Below are positions 7,779 to 16,674 of a stretch of 64,000 nucleotides of DNA, in pieces. The notes beneath the pieces are model-generated. The model saw only the letters and a program-made list of their open reading frames with translations. It did not search any database and had not been told where the DNA came from. The position numbers and the translations under genes were made by a program. Source of the DNA: Streptomyces sp. NBC_01214 (lineage in GTDB: Bacteria > Actinomycetota > Actinomycetes > Streptomycetales > Streptomycetaceae). The DNA lies in assembly GCF_026340975.1 (NCBI RefSeq), contig NZ_JAPEOS010000003.1, forward strand, positions 1,116,001-1,180,000, written 5' to 3'. Each line of letters starts with the position of its first letter. Position 1 is the first letter of the stretch.

Positions 7779-8942
7779 TCAGCCCGCCCAGATCCTGCGG
7801 TACCCCTCGCGGTAACCGGACGGGTCCCAGGACGTGGCGCCGTCGCTGTTGTCGGCCGTGGCGATGTGCACGGGGGCCACGTAGTCGCTGGCCGGCCGCT
7901 CCGCGAAGGCCCGGTTGAACTCGTCGACGATCTGCCAGCCCTGCTGGTTCAACGGCTCGGGCACGGTGGCGGCCTGGAACTGCTCGCTGTTGATCCGCTG
8001 GAAGGCGGAAGGGTCGCCGTCGCCCGCGCCGATGTTGAAGGGCGGACCGGAGCCGGGCTTGCCCGCCGCGCGCAGGGCCGGGGCCGCGTCCGCGAAGTAC
8101 AGGTCGTTGATGGCGGCGGAGTACGTCCACTCGTCCTGGAAGCGGGAGAGCAGGGAGGAGACCGCCTGCGGGGTGCGGATCCCGGCGTCGGGGATGGGGA
8201 TGTTCTCGTAGCTCAGGAGCCGTACGCCGGAGCAGGTGGCGAGCTCCTTGCGGATCAGCTCCGCCTTGTTCTTCGCGAACGGGATCGAGTCGTCGGTGAA
8301 GAGGACCACTCCGGCATCGCCCGCGGACCGGGCGATGATCCAGTCCGCGCTGATCTTCGCCACGTCCTCCACCTTGGTGGTGACGTTGGTGAACAGCTTC
8401 GGTCGCTCGCTCGGGCCGGGGGAAGCCACTGCGTGCCAGCCGATCACCGGGATGTGCGCCGCTTCGGCCCGCGCCATCTGCTGCGAGGTCAGCTGGGGAT
8501 CGAAGCCGCCGATGACGATGCCCGAGGGCCGCAGGGTGATGGCCTGGCTGAGCGCCGCCTGGATGCCGGCCGGGGTGCCGTCCCCGTCGATCACCCGCAC
8601 CTGCCAGCCGATGGCCTTCGCGGCCTCCTCCACCCCCTTCGCGACGCCCGCGACACCGGGGTTGGTCATGGTCTGCGCGACGTAGACGATCGACTTGTCG
8701 GGGACCGCCGCCGGGCCGGTGGTGGGGCCGTGCCAGGCGGTGTCGGTGTTCTCGGCCCGCGTGACGGCCGCCCTGGCGCTCGCGAGGGCGGTGGGGCAAC
8801 CGGCCCGGGGCGGCGCGGCGCCGGTGGAGGGGCCGCCGCTCCCGCAGCCGGCGACGAGGGCGGCGGCGGCCACTGCCAGCAGGGCCGCGGTCGTGAGGGT
8901 GGTCCTGCGGTGCGGGTGCGACTGCGAGTCCTTCGGGTACAC
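7779..8942 (-). CDS. Sugar-type ABC transporter substrate-binding lipoprotein
   Basis: This 387-residue protein of the periplasmic-binding-protein type 1 fold (RbsB-like) has a lipobox LVAGC near residue 33 after a basic, hydrophobic leader, so it is anchored outside the cell by a lipid. The mature part has the two-lobe pattern, with SIVYVAQTMTNPGVAGVAKG at the first strand and PSGIVIGGFDP. The GTG at 8942 has AGGAG four bases upstream. It is the third gene of the operon, 34 bases after the permease stop. The substrate is unknown; the family binds sugars, polyols or autoinducer-like molecules. Confidence 0.9.
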   Translation of the reverse strand: MYPKDSQSHPHRRTTLTTAALLAVAAAALVAGCGSGGPSTGAAPPRAGCPTALASARAAVTRAENTDTAWHGPTTGPAAVPDKSIVYVAQTMTNPGVAGVAKGVEEAAKAIGWQVRVIDGDGTPAGIQAALSQAITLRPSGIVIGGFDPQLTSQQMARAEAAHIPVIGWHAVASPGPSERPKLFTNVTTKVEDVAKISADWIIARSAGDAGVVLFTDDSIPFAKNKAELIRKELATCSGVRLLSYENIPIPDAGIRTPQAVSSLLSRFQDEWTYSAAINDLYFADAAPALRAAGKPGSGPPFNIGAGDGDPSAFQRINSEQFQAATVPEPLNQQGWQIVDEFNRAFAERPASDYVAPVHIATADNSDGATSWDPSGYREGYRRIWAG

Positions 8943-8975
8943 GGTGCTCCTGACGCGGTGCGCGTACGAACTTTC

Positions 8976-10028
8976 CTAGGGGGTGCGCAGCCGGCGCCGG
9001 GCGGAGTAGCCGGCCAGGCCGACGGCGATGAGCAGGGTGGCCCCGTTGAACAGGGGCGTGGCCCAGAAATCGGCGCCGAGCTGGCCGATGCCGGCGAGGC
9101 CGATGGCGAGGACGGCCACCGCCACGACGGTGCCGAGGGCGTTGACGCGGCCGGGTTTGATCGTCGTGGACCCGAGCAGGGCGCCGACGAATGCGGGCAG
9201 CAGGTAGTCCAGCCCGACGCTCGGGTTGCCGGTCTGCTGCTGGGCGGCGAGGAGGATCCCGGCGAAGCCGGTGACCAGGCCCGATCCGGCGAAGGCGTAG
9301 ACGGAATACCGGTGGCTGGGGATGCCGATGATGTCGGCGGTGCGCCGGCTGGAGCCGATGACGTACATGTACCGGCCGAGCGGCAGCCGTTCCAGGACCA
9401 CCCAGAGCGCGGCCGTGAGGGCCAGGACGTAATAGGCGGGGAGCGGCAGGCCGAGGAACCGGGAGTCGTAGAGGCCGGTGAAGGCGGAGGGCAGGCCGTC
9501 CGGGCCGGGGACGATCCGGGAGCCGTCGGTGATCCAGCCGGTGACGGCGTACATCATGCTGCCGGTGCCGAGCGTGGCGATGAAGGAGTCGATCCGCACG
9601 TACTCGACGATGACCCCGTTGAGGACGCCGACCAGTGCCCCGCCGAGGACGACGGTGAGGCAGGCGAGCGGCCAGGGCCAGCCCGTGTTGACGATGAGCT
9701 GCATCGCCATCACATGGGCCAGGCCGAGGCCGTAGCCCATGGACAGGTCGAACTTGCCGGTGGCGATGGGGATGGTCGCGCCGAGGGCCAGGATGGCCGG
9801 GATCGACTGGTTGGACAGGATCGAGGAGACGTTGTCCCGGGTGGGGAAGGTGTCCGGCAGGACGAGGGAGAAGACCAGGAAGAGCAGGACGGCGAGGACG
9901 AGCAGGCCGTACGTGCCGAGGTGGTGACCCCGCAGGTGGTCCAGCAGGGACCGCGGTGGGGACGAACGAGAAGGCGGGGGCGACGGGGACGGGGAAGGGG
10001 GCGGGGAGGGGGAAGGGGGCATGGTCAT
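8976..10028 (-). CDS. ABC transporter permease, RbsC-like
   Basis: This 350-residue integral membrane protein belongs to the BPD_transp_2 (ribose/branched-chain) family, with about ten hydrophobic segments and the conserved GALVGVLNGVIVEYVRIDSFIATLG pattern. The N-terminus is a Pro/Ser-rich low-complexity stretch of about 25 residues that looks like a cytoplasmic tail. The ATG at 10028 overlaps the ATPase stop codon as ATGA, indicating coupled translation; a second ATG two codons on (10022) is possible. It forms the channel for the neighbouring double-domain ATPase. Confidence 0.9.
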   Translation of the reverse strand: MTMPPSPSPPPSPSPSPPPSRSSPPRSLLDHLRGHHLGTYGLLVLAVLLFLVFSLVLPDTFPTRDNVSSILSNQSIPAILALGATIPIATGKFDLSMGYGLGLAHVMAMQLIVNTGWPWPLACLTVVLGGALVGVLNGVIVEYVRIDSFIATLGTGSMMYAVTGWITDGSRIVPGPDGLPSAFTGLYDSRFLGLPLPAYYVLALTAALWVVLERLPLGRYMYVIGSSRRTADIIGIPSHRYSVYAFAGSGLVTGFAGILLAAQQQTGNPSVGLDYLLPAFVGALLGSTTIKPGRVNALGTVVAVAVLAIGLAGIGQLGADFWATPLFNGATLLIAVGLAGYSARRRLRTP

Positions 10029-11575
10029 CGGTCCGTCGTGGGTCCGGTGATCGCGGGCATGGCCGAGGCGGTTCGGGTGAGTTCGGCGACCGTGAGCGCC
10101 GTACCGCTCAGCTCGGCGCTCACGCTCCCGCGGACGAACACCAGAGCGCGATGGCACACGTCCGCGACCTCTTCGAAATCGGTGGAGATGAGCAGGACCG
10201 CCAGGCCCGAGGCCAGTGCGTCGTCGAGCAGCCGGTGGATGGTCACCTTGGCGCCGACGTCCACACCGGCGGTCGGCTCCTCCAGGACGAGCAGGCGCAG
10301 GTGTCCCCGGAGCCACCGGCCGACCATGACCTTCTGCTGGTTGCCGCCGGACAGGGTGGCGATCGGCACCTCGCTGTCGCGGGGGTGCACCGAGAACCGG
10401 TCGATGAGGGCGGTGGCCCGGGCGCGCTCGCGGCGGGGGCTGATCCAGTGGACCGCCGGGGCGCCGGACGCGCGCGGGTTCGCCAAGAAGTTCTCCCGTA
10501 CGGTCAGGTCGGCGGCGCAGCCCTCCTCCTGACGGTTGGCCGCGACGAAGCCGACGCCGGAGTCGAGTGCGGAGTGGACCGTACGCGGGTGGTACGGCCG
10601 GCCGTCGAGCAGCACCCGCCCGCCGAGGACCGGCCCGGCGCCGGCGAGGGCGCGGCCCAGCTCCATGTGGCCGGCGCCGGTCAGGCCCACCATGCCGAGG
10701 ACCTCACCGGCGCGCAGGTCCAGGCTCACCTCTGCGGTGGACGCGGTCCGCACCCCGTCGAGGCTCAGCAGGGGCGCGCCGGCGGCCGGGGGAGCGGCGG
10801 GCGCCCGGCCGGCCGGTGCGTGGCCCACGATCGCGCGCACCAGCCGGTCGGGGCTGTGACCGGCGAGCGGGCCCCGGTCGACCAGCCGGCCGTCCCGCAG
10901 TACGGCGAAGGCGTCGGCGACCCGGTAGACCTCGTCGAGCCGGTGGCTGACGTAGAGGATGCCGTGGCCGCGGTCGCGCAGGGTGTGGAGCACGTCGAAG
11001 AGCCGCGCGCAGTCGGCGGCCGGGAGGGTGGCGGTCGGTTCGTCGAGCACGATGAGCTCGGCCCGGGTGGCGAGGGCGCGGGCGATGGCGACGAGCGAGC
11101 GCTCGGCGGGGCCGAGGCGGGCGATCCGGGCGTCGGCGTCCAGGTGCCCGGCGACGATCCGCAGGGCCTCGTCGCAGCGCTCGCGGGTCCGCCGCCAGGA
11201 GATCAGTCCGCGGTGGCGGGGGTAGCCGGTGCCCAGGGCGATGTTCTCGGCCACCGTCATCCACGGGACGAGCCCGAGGTCCTGGTGGATGAAGGACATG
11301 TTCCGGGCCGCGGCGTGGCTGCCGAGGGGGTGGCCGGCCACCGTGACCTCGCCGCTGTCGGCCCGGTGCACCCCGGCGAGCACCTTGATGAGGGTGGACT
11401 TTCCGGCTCCGTTGGGGCCGAGCAGGGCGAGGACGCTGCCGCGCCGGATGTCGAGGTCGACCGAGTCCAGCGCGAGCGTGCCGCCGAACCGCTTGCTCAG
11501 GCCGCGCAGGCGGACGAGGGGTGCGGCACCGGACTGCGAGGGTGGGCTCGCCCAGGTGTCGGGAGCGTCATGCAC
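10025..11575 (-). CDS. ABC transporter ATPase with two ABC domains, RbsA-like
   Basis: This 516-residue protein has two fused ABC domains. The first has a canonical Walker A GPNGAGKS and Walker B LIVLDEPTATLP; its signature region is degenerate (LGPAERSLVAIARAL). The second has a degenerate Walker A (MVGLTGAGHME) but an intact signature LSGGNQQK and LLVLEEPTAGVD. This asymmetry is normal for RbsA/MglA-type sugar importers. It is the first gene of the ATPase-permease-lipoprotein operon and overlaps the permease start by four bases. No regulator for the operon lies next to it. Confidence 0.92.
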   Translation of the reverse strand: MHDAPDTWASPPSQSGAAPLVRLRGLSKRFGGTLALDSVDLDIRRGSVLALLGPNGAGKSTLIKVLAGVHRADSGEVTVAGHPLGSHAAARNMSFIHQDLGLVPWMTVAENIALGTGYPRHRGLISWRRTRERCDEALRIVAGHLDADARIARLGPAERSLVAIARALATRAELIVLDEPTATLPAADCARLFDVLHTLRDRGHGILYVSHRLDEVYRVADAFAVLRDGRLVDRGPLAGHSPDRLVRAIVGHAPAGRAPAAPPAAGAPLLSLDGVRTASTAEVSLDLRAGEVLGMVGLTGAGHMELGRALAGAGPVLGGRVLLDGRPYHPRTVHSALDSGVGFVAANRQEEGCAADLTVRENFLANPRASGAPAVHWISPRRERARATALIDRFSVHPRDSEVPIATLSGGNQQKVMVGRWLRGHLRLLVLEEPTAGVDVGAKVTIHRLLDDALASGLAVLLISTDFEEVADVCHRALVFVRGSVSAELSGTALTVAELTRTASAMPAITGPTTDR

Positions 11576-11706
11576 GGACTTCTCCGGGGGTCGGCCTCCG
11601 AGTTCTTCCCGACGGTACGGGGCACTCTACGGGGACATGGGGGACCATTCCCGGCATATCGGGGCGCTGTCTGACCCAGGTGGCCGAACGGCCGGGGGTT
11701 CGGGGG

Positions 11707-14520
11707 TCATGCGGCGGCCAGGGTGCACTCGGCCCAGATGACCTTGCCGCCGGTGGTGTAGCGGGTGCCCCAGGATTGGGCGAGCTGGGCGACGAGGAAC
11801 AGGCCCCGGCCGCCCTCGTCGGTGGTGGCCGACTGGCGCATGCGCGGGGCGCTGCTGCTGGCGTCGTGCACCTCGCAGATCAGGTTGCGGTCGTGGATGA
11901 GACGTACCCGGATGGGCGCGGTCCCGTAGCGGACGGCGTTCGTGACCAGCTCGCTGAGCAGCAGTTCCGTGGCGAACGCGGACTCCTCCAAACCCCACCG
12001 GTTCAGTTGCTCCACCGAAGCGGCGCGGACCTCGGAGACGAGCGCCGGATCGGCGGCCAGCTCCCAGGTGGCGATCCGGTCCGCGGGCACGGCGTGGGTG
12101 CGGGCGACCAGGAGCGCGATGTCGTCGGCGGGGTGCTCGGGCGCCACGGCGTCGAGGACGGCCTGGCAGGTTTCCTCGGGGGCCCGGTCCGGGTGGGCCA
12201 GCGCCCGGTTCAGTGCGTCGAGGGCCACGTCGACGTCGCGGTGGCGGTCCTCGATGAGCCCGTCGGTGTAGAGGACGAGCTGGCTGTGCTCGGGGAGCCG
12301 GATCTCGGCCGACTCGAAGGGCAGGCCGCCGAGGCCGAGCGGGGGACCGGCGGGCAGGTCGAGGAGGGACACGGTGCCGTCGGGCTGGACCAGCGCGGGC
12401 GGAGGGTGGCCGGCCCGGGCCATCGTGCACTGCTGGGAGGTGGGGTCGTAGATGGCGTACAGGCAGGTGGCGCCGACGATGCCGGTGCTGCCGGAGCCGG
12501 GACCGTCCTCGCCCTCCTCGCGGTCGAGGCGCACCATCAGGTTGTCCAGGTGGGTGAGGAGCTCGTCGGGGGCCAGCTCCAGCTCGGCGAAGTTGCGGGC
12601 GGCGGTGCGCAGCCGGCCCATGGTGGCGGCGGCGTGCAGTCCGTGGCCGACGACGTCGCCGACGAGGAGGGCGACCCGGGTCCCGGACAGGGGGATGACG
12701 TCGAACCAGTCGCCGCCCACGCCCGACTCGGCGGGCAGGTAGCGGTGGGCGACTTCGACGGCGCTCTGCTCGGGGAGGCCGCGCGGGAGCAGGCTGCGCT
12801 GGAGGGACAGGGCGAGGGTGTGTTCGCGGGTGTAGCGGCGGGCGTTGTCGATGCAGAGGGAGGCGCGGGCGACGAGTTCCTGCGCCAGGGAGCGGTCGTC
12901 GTCCCCGTAGGGGGCCGGGTCCTGCGAGCGGTAGAAGCTCGCGACGCCGAGGACGGCGCCACGGGCGAGCAGGGGGACCGTGATCAGGGAGTGGATGTTG
13001 TGGGCGAGGAGCAGTTCGGCGTGCCGGGGGTCCTGGGCGATCCAGCCGAAGGCGGCCTTCAGGTCTGGTTCGAGCACCGGCTGGCGGGTGGCGATGCAGC
13101 GCATGTGGGGCGTGGTGGGCCGCAGGCTGACCTGGGTGCCGACCGGGTAGAAGGGGCAGTCCTCGCGGATGCCGTGGACCACCGTGCGGTGCATCTCGGT
13201 GGTCGGGTGGGGGGACTCCTCCCCGAGCAGGACGCCCCCGGGCAGGTCGATGGTGACGAAATCGGCCAACCTCGGGACGGCCGTCTCGGCGAGCTCCCAG
13301 GCGGTGCGGCTCACGTCCAGCGTGGTGCCGATGCGGTTGCTGGCTTCGGCCAGCAGTTCCAGGCGCCGGCGCGCCGCGACGGCGTACTTGCCCACCTCGG
13401 GCTCGCCGACCAGCACCAGCCCTCTGACCCGGCCCTGGGCGGGGCCCACGGCGGGTCCCCGGGCGGCGTCCCCGGCGGGGCGCCCGGCGAGCGGTGCGCC
13501 GCGTGCGCGGACCGTCGCCGGCTCCGGACCGGGGGTGACGAGGGGGCCGGGCGCGGTCGGCGTCGCAGCGGGGGCGTGGGCATGGGAGGGGGCGGGGGCG
13601 TGCCGCTCCGAGTCCTCGGGGAGCAGCGCCTCTACGACGACCCCCTCCACCCCGGCGGCGCTCGTCACGGGGCGGCTGACCAGGGTGACCCACCGGCCGC
13701 GGGACAGGGGCACCTCGGCGGCGGCCCGCCGGTCCCCGGACATCAGCTCCGTGGCCTTCTCCTTCAGGGTCGCCTGGTCGCTCTGCTCCAGCTCGCTCTG
13801 GAGGAAGTCGGCCATCGCGACCGGGTGCCCGTCGAGGCCGTGCTCGCCGCTCAGGGCGAGGCTCGCGGTGTCCAGGTAGGCCTGCAGGAGACCGTGCTCG
13901 CGCGCCGAACTCTGGTCCATCAGCCGTCGCTCGATGGCCTCGGCTGCCTTGCGCACCACGGGGATCAGCGCCGGGTCCGCCTCGGTGTAGGGGTAGCCGA
14001 GGCACAGGACGCCCTGGATGTGCCCGCTGAGCTGGTCGCGCAGGGGGATCGCGGTGCAGGCGCTCGACTGGGACCGTTCGGCGAAGTGCTCGGCGCCGTA
14101 GACCTGGCACAGTCGCCTTTCTGCGAGGCTGAGGCCGATGCCGTTCGTCCCGGCGAACTGTTCGGCGAAGACGAATCCCGGGACGGTCTGGATCGGGGCG
14201 AGACGCCGGGCCATCGACTTCTCGCCGAAGCGGCGGGCGAGCACCATGCCGTGACCGTCGGCGAGGCAGATGTTCGTCTGGCTGCCCGCGAAGATGGCCT
14301 GGAGCCGGTCGAGCACCGGCTCGGCGGCGCGCAGCAGCGGACCGTCCACGTCGAAGTCCTGCTGGAAGGGCAGCTCGGACTGGTCCGGCGACAGCCCCAG
14401 CAGACGGCTGCGCTGCCACGAACTCAGGATCGGACTTCTCACGCTCCCCTCGACCGACTCGCCCTGCAGGAATCGGTCACGGAAGCGCACGGGGCCGATG
14501 CGGTCCCCGACGACCCCCAT
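11707..14520 (-). CDS. GAF-SpoIIE phosphatase-HATPase multidomain stress regulator
   Basis: This protein of about 937 residues combines, in order: an AcoR-like N-terminal GAF region (SPILSSWQRSR at the start and QFAGTNGIGLSL), a variable linker rich in Pro and Ala, a second GAF domain, a SpoIIE/PP2C phosphatase domain (GGDWFDVIPL, VGDVVGHG, ADDIALLVART), and a C-terminal RsbW-like HATPase (LLLSELVTNAVRYG, DEGGRGLFLVAQLA). Such proteins dephosphorylate anti-sigma antagonists and may also bind or phosphorylate them. The ATG at 14520 is preceded by GAGGGG at 11 bases; in-frame GTG codons at 14526 and 14529 are alternatives. The gene stands alone. Confidence 0.9.
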   Translation of the reverse strand: MGVVGDRIGPVRFRDRFLQGESVEGSVRSPILSSWQRSRLLGLSPDQSELPFQQDFDVDGPLLRAAEPVLDRLQAIFAGSQTNICLADGHGMVLARRFGEKSMARRLAPIQTVPGFVFAEQFAGTNGIGLSLAERRLCQVYGAEHFAERSQSSACTAIPLRDQLSGHIQGVLCLGYPYTEADPALIPVVRKAAEAIERRLMDQSSAREHGLLQAYLDTASLALSGEHGLDGHPVAMADFLQSELEQSDQATLKEKATELMSGDRRAAAEVPLSRGRWVTLVSRPVTSAAGVEGVVVEALLPEDSERHAPAPSHAHAPAATPTAPGPLVTPGPEPATVRARGAPLAGRPAGDAARGPAVGPAQGRVRGLVLVGEPEVGKYAVAARRRLELLAEASNRIGTTLDVSRTAWELAETAVPRLADFVTIDLPGGVLLGEESPHPTTEMHRTVVHGIREDCPFYPVGTQVSLRPTTPHMRCIATRQPVLEPDLKAAFGWIAQDPRHAELLLAHNIHSLITVPLLARGAVLGVASFYRSQDPAPYGDDDRSLAQELVARASLCIDNARRYTREHTLALSLQRSLLPRGLPEQSAVEVAHRYLPAESGVGGDWFDVIPLSGTRVALLVGDVVGHGLHAAATMGRLRTAARNFAELELAPDELLTHLDNLMVRLDREEGEDGPGSGSTGIVGATCLYAIYDPTSQQCTMARAGHPPPALVQPDGTVSLLDLPAGPPLGLGGLPFESAEIRLPEHSQLVLYTDGLIEDRHRDVDVALDALNRALAHPDRAPEETCQAVLDAVAPEHPADDIALLVARTHAVPADRIATWELAADPALVSEVRAASVEQLNRWGLEESAFATELLLSELVTNAVRYGTAPIRVRLIHDRNLICEVHDASSSAPRMRQSATTDEGGRGLFLVAQLAQSWGTRYTTGGKVIWAECTLAAA

Positions 14521-14621
14521 GTGCACCACTTCCCCTCACCGGAGCGCCCCCGATCACAGGATTTGAGTATATTCCTCACATTTCGGCAATGAGTAAGGGA
14601 GTGGAACGATCAGCGGGCGCG

Positions 14622-14647
14622 GGCGTCACAGGATGGCGTCACAGGAT
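14622..14647. repeat. 13-bp perfect tandem duplication at a stop codon
   Basis: GGCGTCACAGGAT occurs at 14622-14634 and again at 14635-14647 with no gap. The second copy contains the TGA stop (14639-14641) of the cyclase-family gene, so the duplication may have shifted that gene's end. Confidence 0.8.
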
Positions 14648-15622
14648 CGCGACCGGATTGACGGGTGAGCCCGTTCCGCCGGGGACGTTCAGCGGCGCCA
14701 CGACGAGCAGGAACGCGTAACGGCCCGCTTCGGCGCACGCGGCCGAGAGCGGTTCGAGGTCGAGGTTGTCCAGCAGCGGCACCCCCATCGCCGTGACGGC
14801 GAGCGCGTGGACGGGGGAGTGCAGCCCCTCGACCGGCGAAGGCCGTACGTCGCTGTCCCCGTCACCGCCCAGCAGCGCGACGGCGCGCTCGGCCAGCAGC
14901 GGTAGGGCGTGCACGTGCCAGCCCGCGCTGGCCGCGTCGGGGTTCCAGGCGCCGAACTCCCGGCGTCGGCGCAGCGCCCCGGAGCGCAGCAGCACCGCGT
15001 CGCCGTCCCCGACGGTCACTCCGAGCGCCTCTTCCGCGGCGACGAGGTCCCGTGCGTGCACCGCACGGCCCGGTTCGAGCCATTCGACCCCGAGCACGGC
15101 GGGCAGGTCGACCAGGACGCCCCGCGTGACGAGGGGGCCGAGCGCCGACACCGCGCCGAAGCGGGCACCGGCCGCACCGACGTGCTCGCGCGCCGCGCGC
15201 CCGTCGTACAGTTGCCCTCGGTAGGCGACGTGCGACAGTGCGTCGAGGTGCGTCACGGCCTTGCCGTGATAGTCGGCGGCCAGGAAGTCCTTGTGGACGG
15301 ACGGCTCCGGGGCCTGCACGTCGCCGAGGTCGGACATGTAGTGCAGCGCGGGCTTCGCGTTGTCCGGGCCGGGGCGGGTGTCCCAGGGCCGTGCCATCGG
15401 GACGACGGTCCCGTCCCGGACCGTGGCGGTCGCCCTGCGCGCATGTTCCGCCGTCACCCCGTTCCAGGCCCCGCGATCGGCCGCCGCCCACCGGCCCCAC
15501 GTACGGACCGACGCGAACAGCGCGTCGAACTCCCGGCGGGAGACGGCGGGCCCGTTGGCCGGCCCCTTCGCCGGCCCGTCGTCCGGGGCGTCGGTGGGGG
15601 TACCGGTGGGGTCGCCGCTCAT
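14639..15622 (-). CDS. Cyclase family protein (kynurenine formamidase-like hydrolase)
   Basis: This 327-residue member of the putative-cyclase / kynurenine formamidase superfamily carries the metal-binding HGKAVTHLDALSH motif, equivalent to the family HxGTHxD pattern. Its C-terminal FLLVVAPLNVPGGTGSPVNPVAIL is typical of the family. Members hydrolyse amides or lactones with a divalent metal, and some act in polyketide or isatin metabolism. It is divergent from the epimerase and KS-ACP-AOS genes with 91 bases between starts, so it may be part of that locus. The N-terminus is Pro/Gly/Ala-rich and probably disordered. The substrate is unknown. Confidence 0.85.
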   Translation of the reverse strand: MSGDPTGTPTDAPDDGPAKGPANGPAVSRREFDALFASVRTWGRWAAADRGAWNGVTAEHARRATATVRDGTVVPMARPWDTRPGPDNAKPALHYMSDLGDVQAPEPSVHKDFLAADYHGKAVTHLDALSHVAYRGQLYDGRAAREHVGAAGARFGAVSALGPLVTRGVLVDLPAVLGVEWLEPGRAVHARDLVAAEEALGVTVGDGDAVLLRSGALRRRREFGAWNPDAASAGWHVHALPLLAERAVALLGGDGDSDVRPSPVEGLHSPVHALAVTAMGVPLLDNLDLEPLSAACAEAGRYAFLLVVAPLNVPGGTGSPVNPVAIL

Positions 15623-15713
15623 GCTCCCAGTGTCCGGCGGTTCGCGCCCCGGCGCTGGCCGGGAGACGTTCTCCGCAGAAGGGGGCGCCGGCCGCTCGCG
15701 CTAGGGTGCGCAC

Positions 15714-16664
15714 GTGAGCTTCCACGTCGTCATAGGTTGGGGACCCGCCGGCGCCGCCACTGCTCGGCTCCTCGTCGAACAGGGCCATACCGTAAGGGCC
15801 GTCACCCGATCGGGCCGCAGCCCGGAACCCGGGATCGAACACGTCGCGCTCGACGCGACGGACACGCAGCGGCTGACCGAAGCCGCGCGGGGCGCGGTGG
15901 CGATCCACAGCTGCGCCGCACCGCCCTACCCGCGCTGGGCGGCCGACTGGCCGCCGCTGGCCTCGTCGCTCTGCGCCGCGGCCGAGGCGACCGGGGCCGT
16001 ACTGGTCATGCTGGGGAACCTCTACGGCTACGGCCCGGTGGACGGCCCCATGACCGAGGACCTTCCGCTCGCGGCCACCGGCACCAAGGGGCGGGTCCGC
16101 GCCGCGGTCTGGGAGCAGGCGCGGAAACTGCACGAGCAGGGTCGGATCAGGGCGGTCGAGGTACGCGCCTCGGACTTCTTCGGGCCCGGCGTCACCGAGG
16201 GCGGCCACCTGGCCGCACGGGTCGTGCCGCCACTGCTGCGCGGCAAGCCGGTCACCACGCTGGGGGACCCAGACGCCCCGCACAGCTGGACCTACCTCCC
16301 CGACGTCGCCCGGACCTTGGTCGAGGTCGCGGACGAGGAGCGCGCCTGGGGACGTGCCTGGCACGTCCCGACCCAGCCGGCGCTGTCCGTGCGCGAGATG
16401 GTCGCGCGACTGTGCGCCCGGGCGGGAACGGGACCGGTCGCCGTGCGCGGACTCCCGTCCGCCGTGGTCGGCGTGGCATCGCTCTTCTCCCCGCTGATCC
16501 GCGAACTGAAGGAGGTCCGCTACCAGTTCGACCGTCCGTTCGTCGTAAATTCGAGCGCCTACGAGGCGGCGTTCGCGGTACGGTCCACCCCCGTCGACGA
16601 GCAGGTCGAGGCCACCGTGGACTGGTGGCGCGAACGACTCGCGGCCGGTGACCGACACGGGTGA
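15714..16664 (+). CDS. NAD-dependent epimerase/dehydratase family protein
   Basis: This 316-residue extended-SDR protein starts with a Rossmann motif (VVIGWGPAGAATARLL, a variant of the GxxGxxG pattern). It has GNLYGYGP in the place of the usual active-site Tyr region, and HSWTYLPDVA, which is typical of NAD-dependent nucleoside-diphosphate-sugar epimerase relatives. The classical YxxxK is not obvious, so the activity could be reduction of a keto group or may be altered. The GTG at 15714 is chosen by the Rossmann start. The KS-ACP-AOS gene begins within about ten bases of its stop, so the two are co-transcribed and this enzyme may tailor that product. Confidence 0.85.
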   Translation: MSFHVVIGWGPAGAATARLLVEQGHTVRAVTRSGRSPEPGIEHVALDATDTQRLTEAARGAVAIHSCAAPPYPRWAADWPPLASSLCAAAEATGAVLVMLGNLYGYGPVDGPMTEDLPLAATGTKGRVRAAVWEQARKLHEQGRIRAVEVRASDFFGPGVTEGGHLAARVVPPLLRGKPVTTLGDPDAPHSWTYLPDVARTLVEVADEERAWGRAWHVPTQPALSVREMVARLCARAGTGPVAVRGLPSAVVGVASLFSPLIRELKEVRYQFDRPFVVNSSAYEAAFAVRSTPVDEQVEATVDWWRERLAAGDRHG

Positions 16665-16674
16665 CAGGACGGGG

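Noticed and set aside
7773..10532. Open frame of 919 codons on the + strand over the ABC operon
   Set aside because: Shadow frame with no domain; the ABC operon on the other strand is clear.
11521..14592. Open frame of about 1020 codons opposite the GAF-SpoIIE-HATPase gene
   Set aside because: It is the complement-strand shadow of a strongly coding GC-rich gene; its product is a low-complexity Gly/Val/Arg/His mix with no domain.
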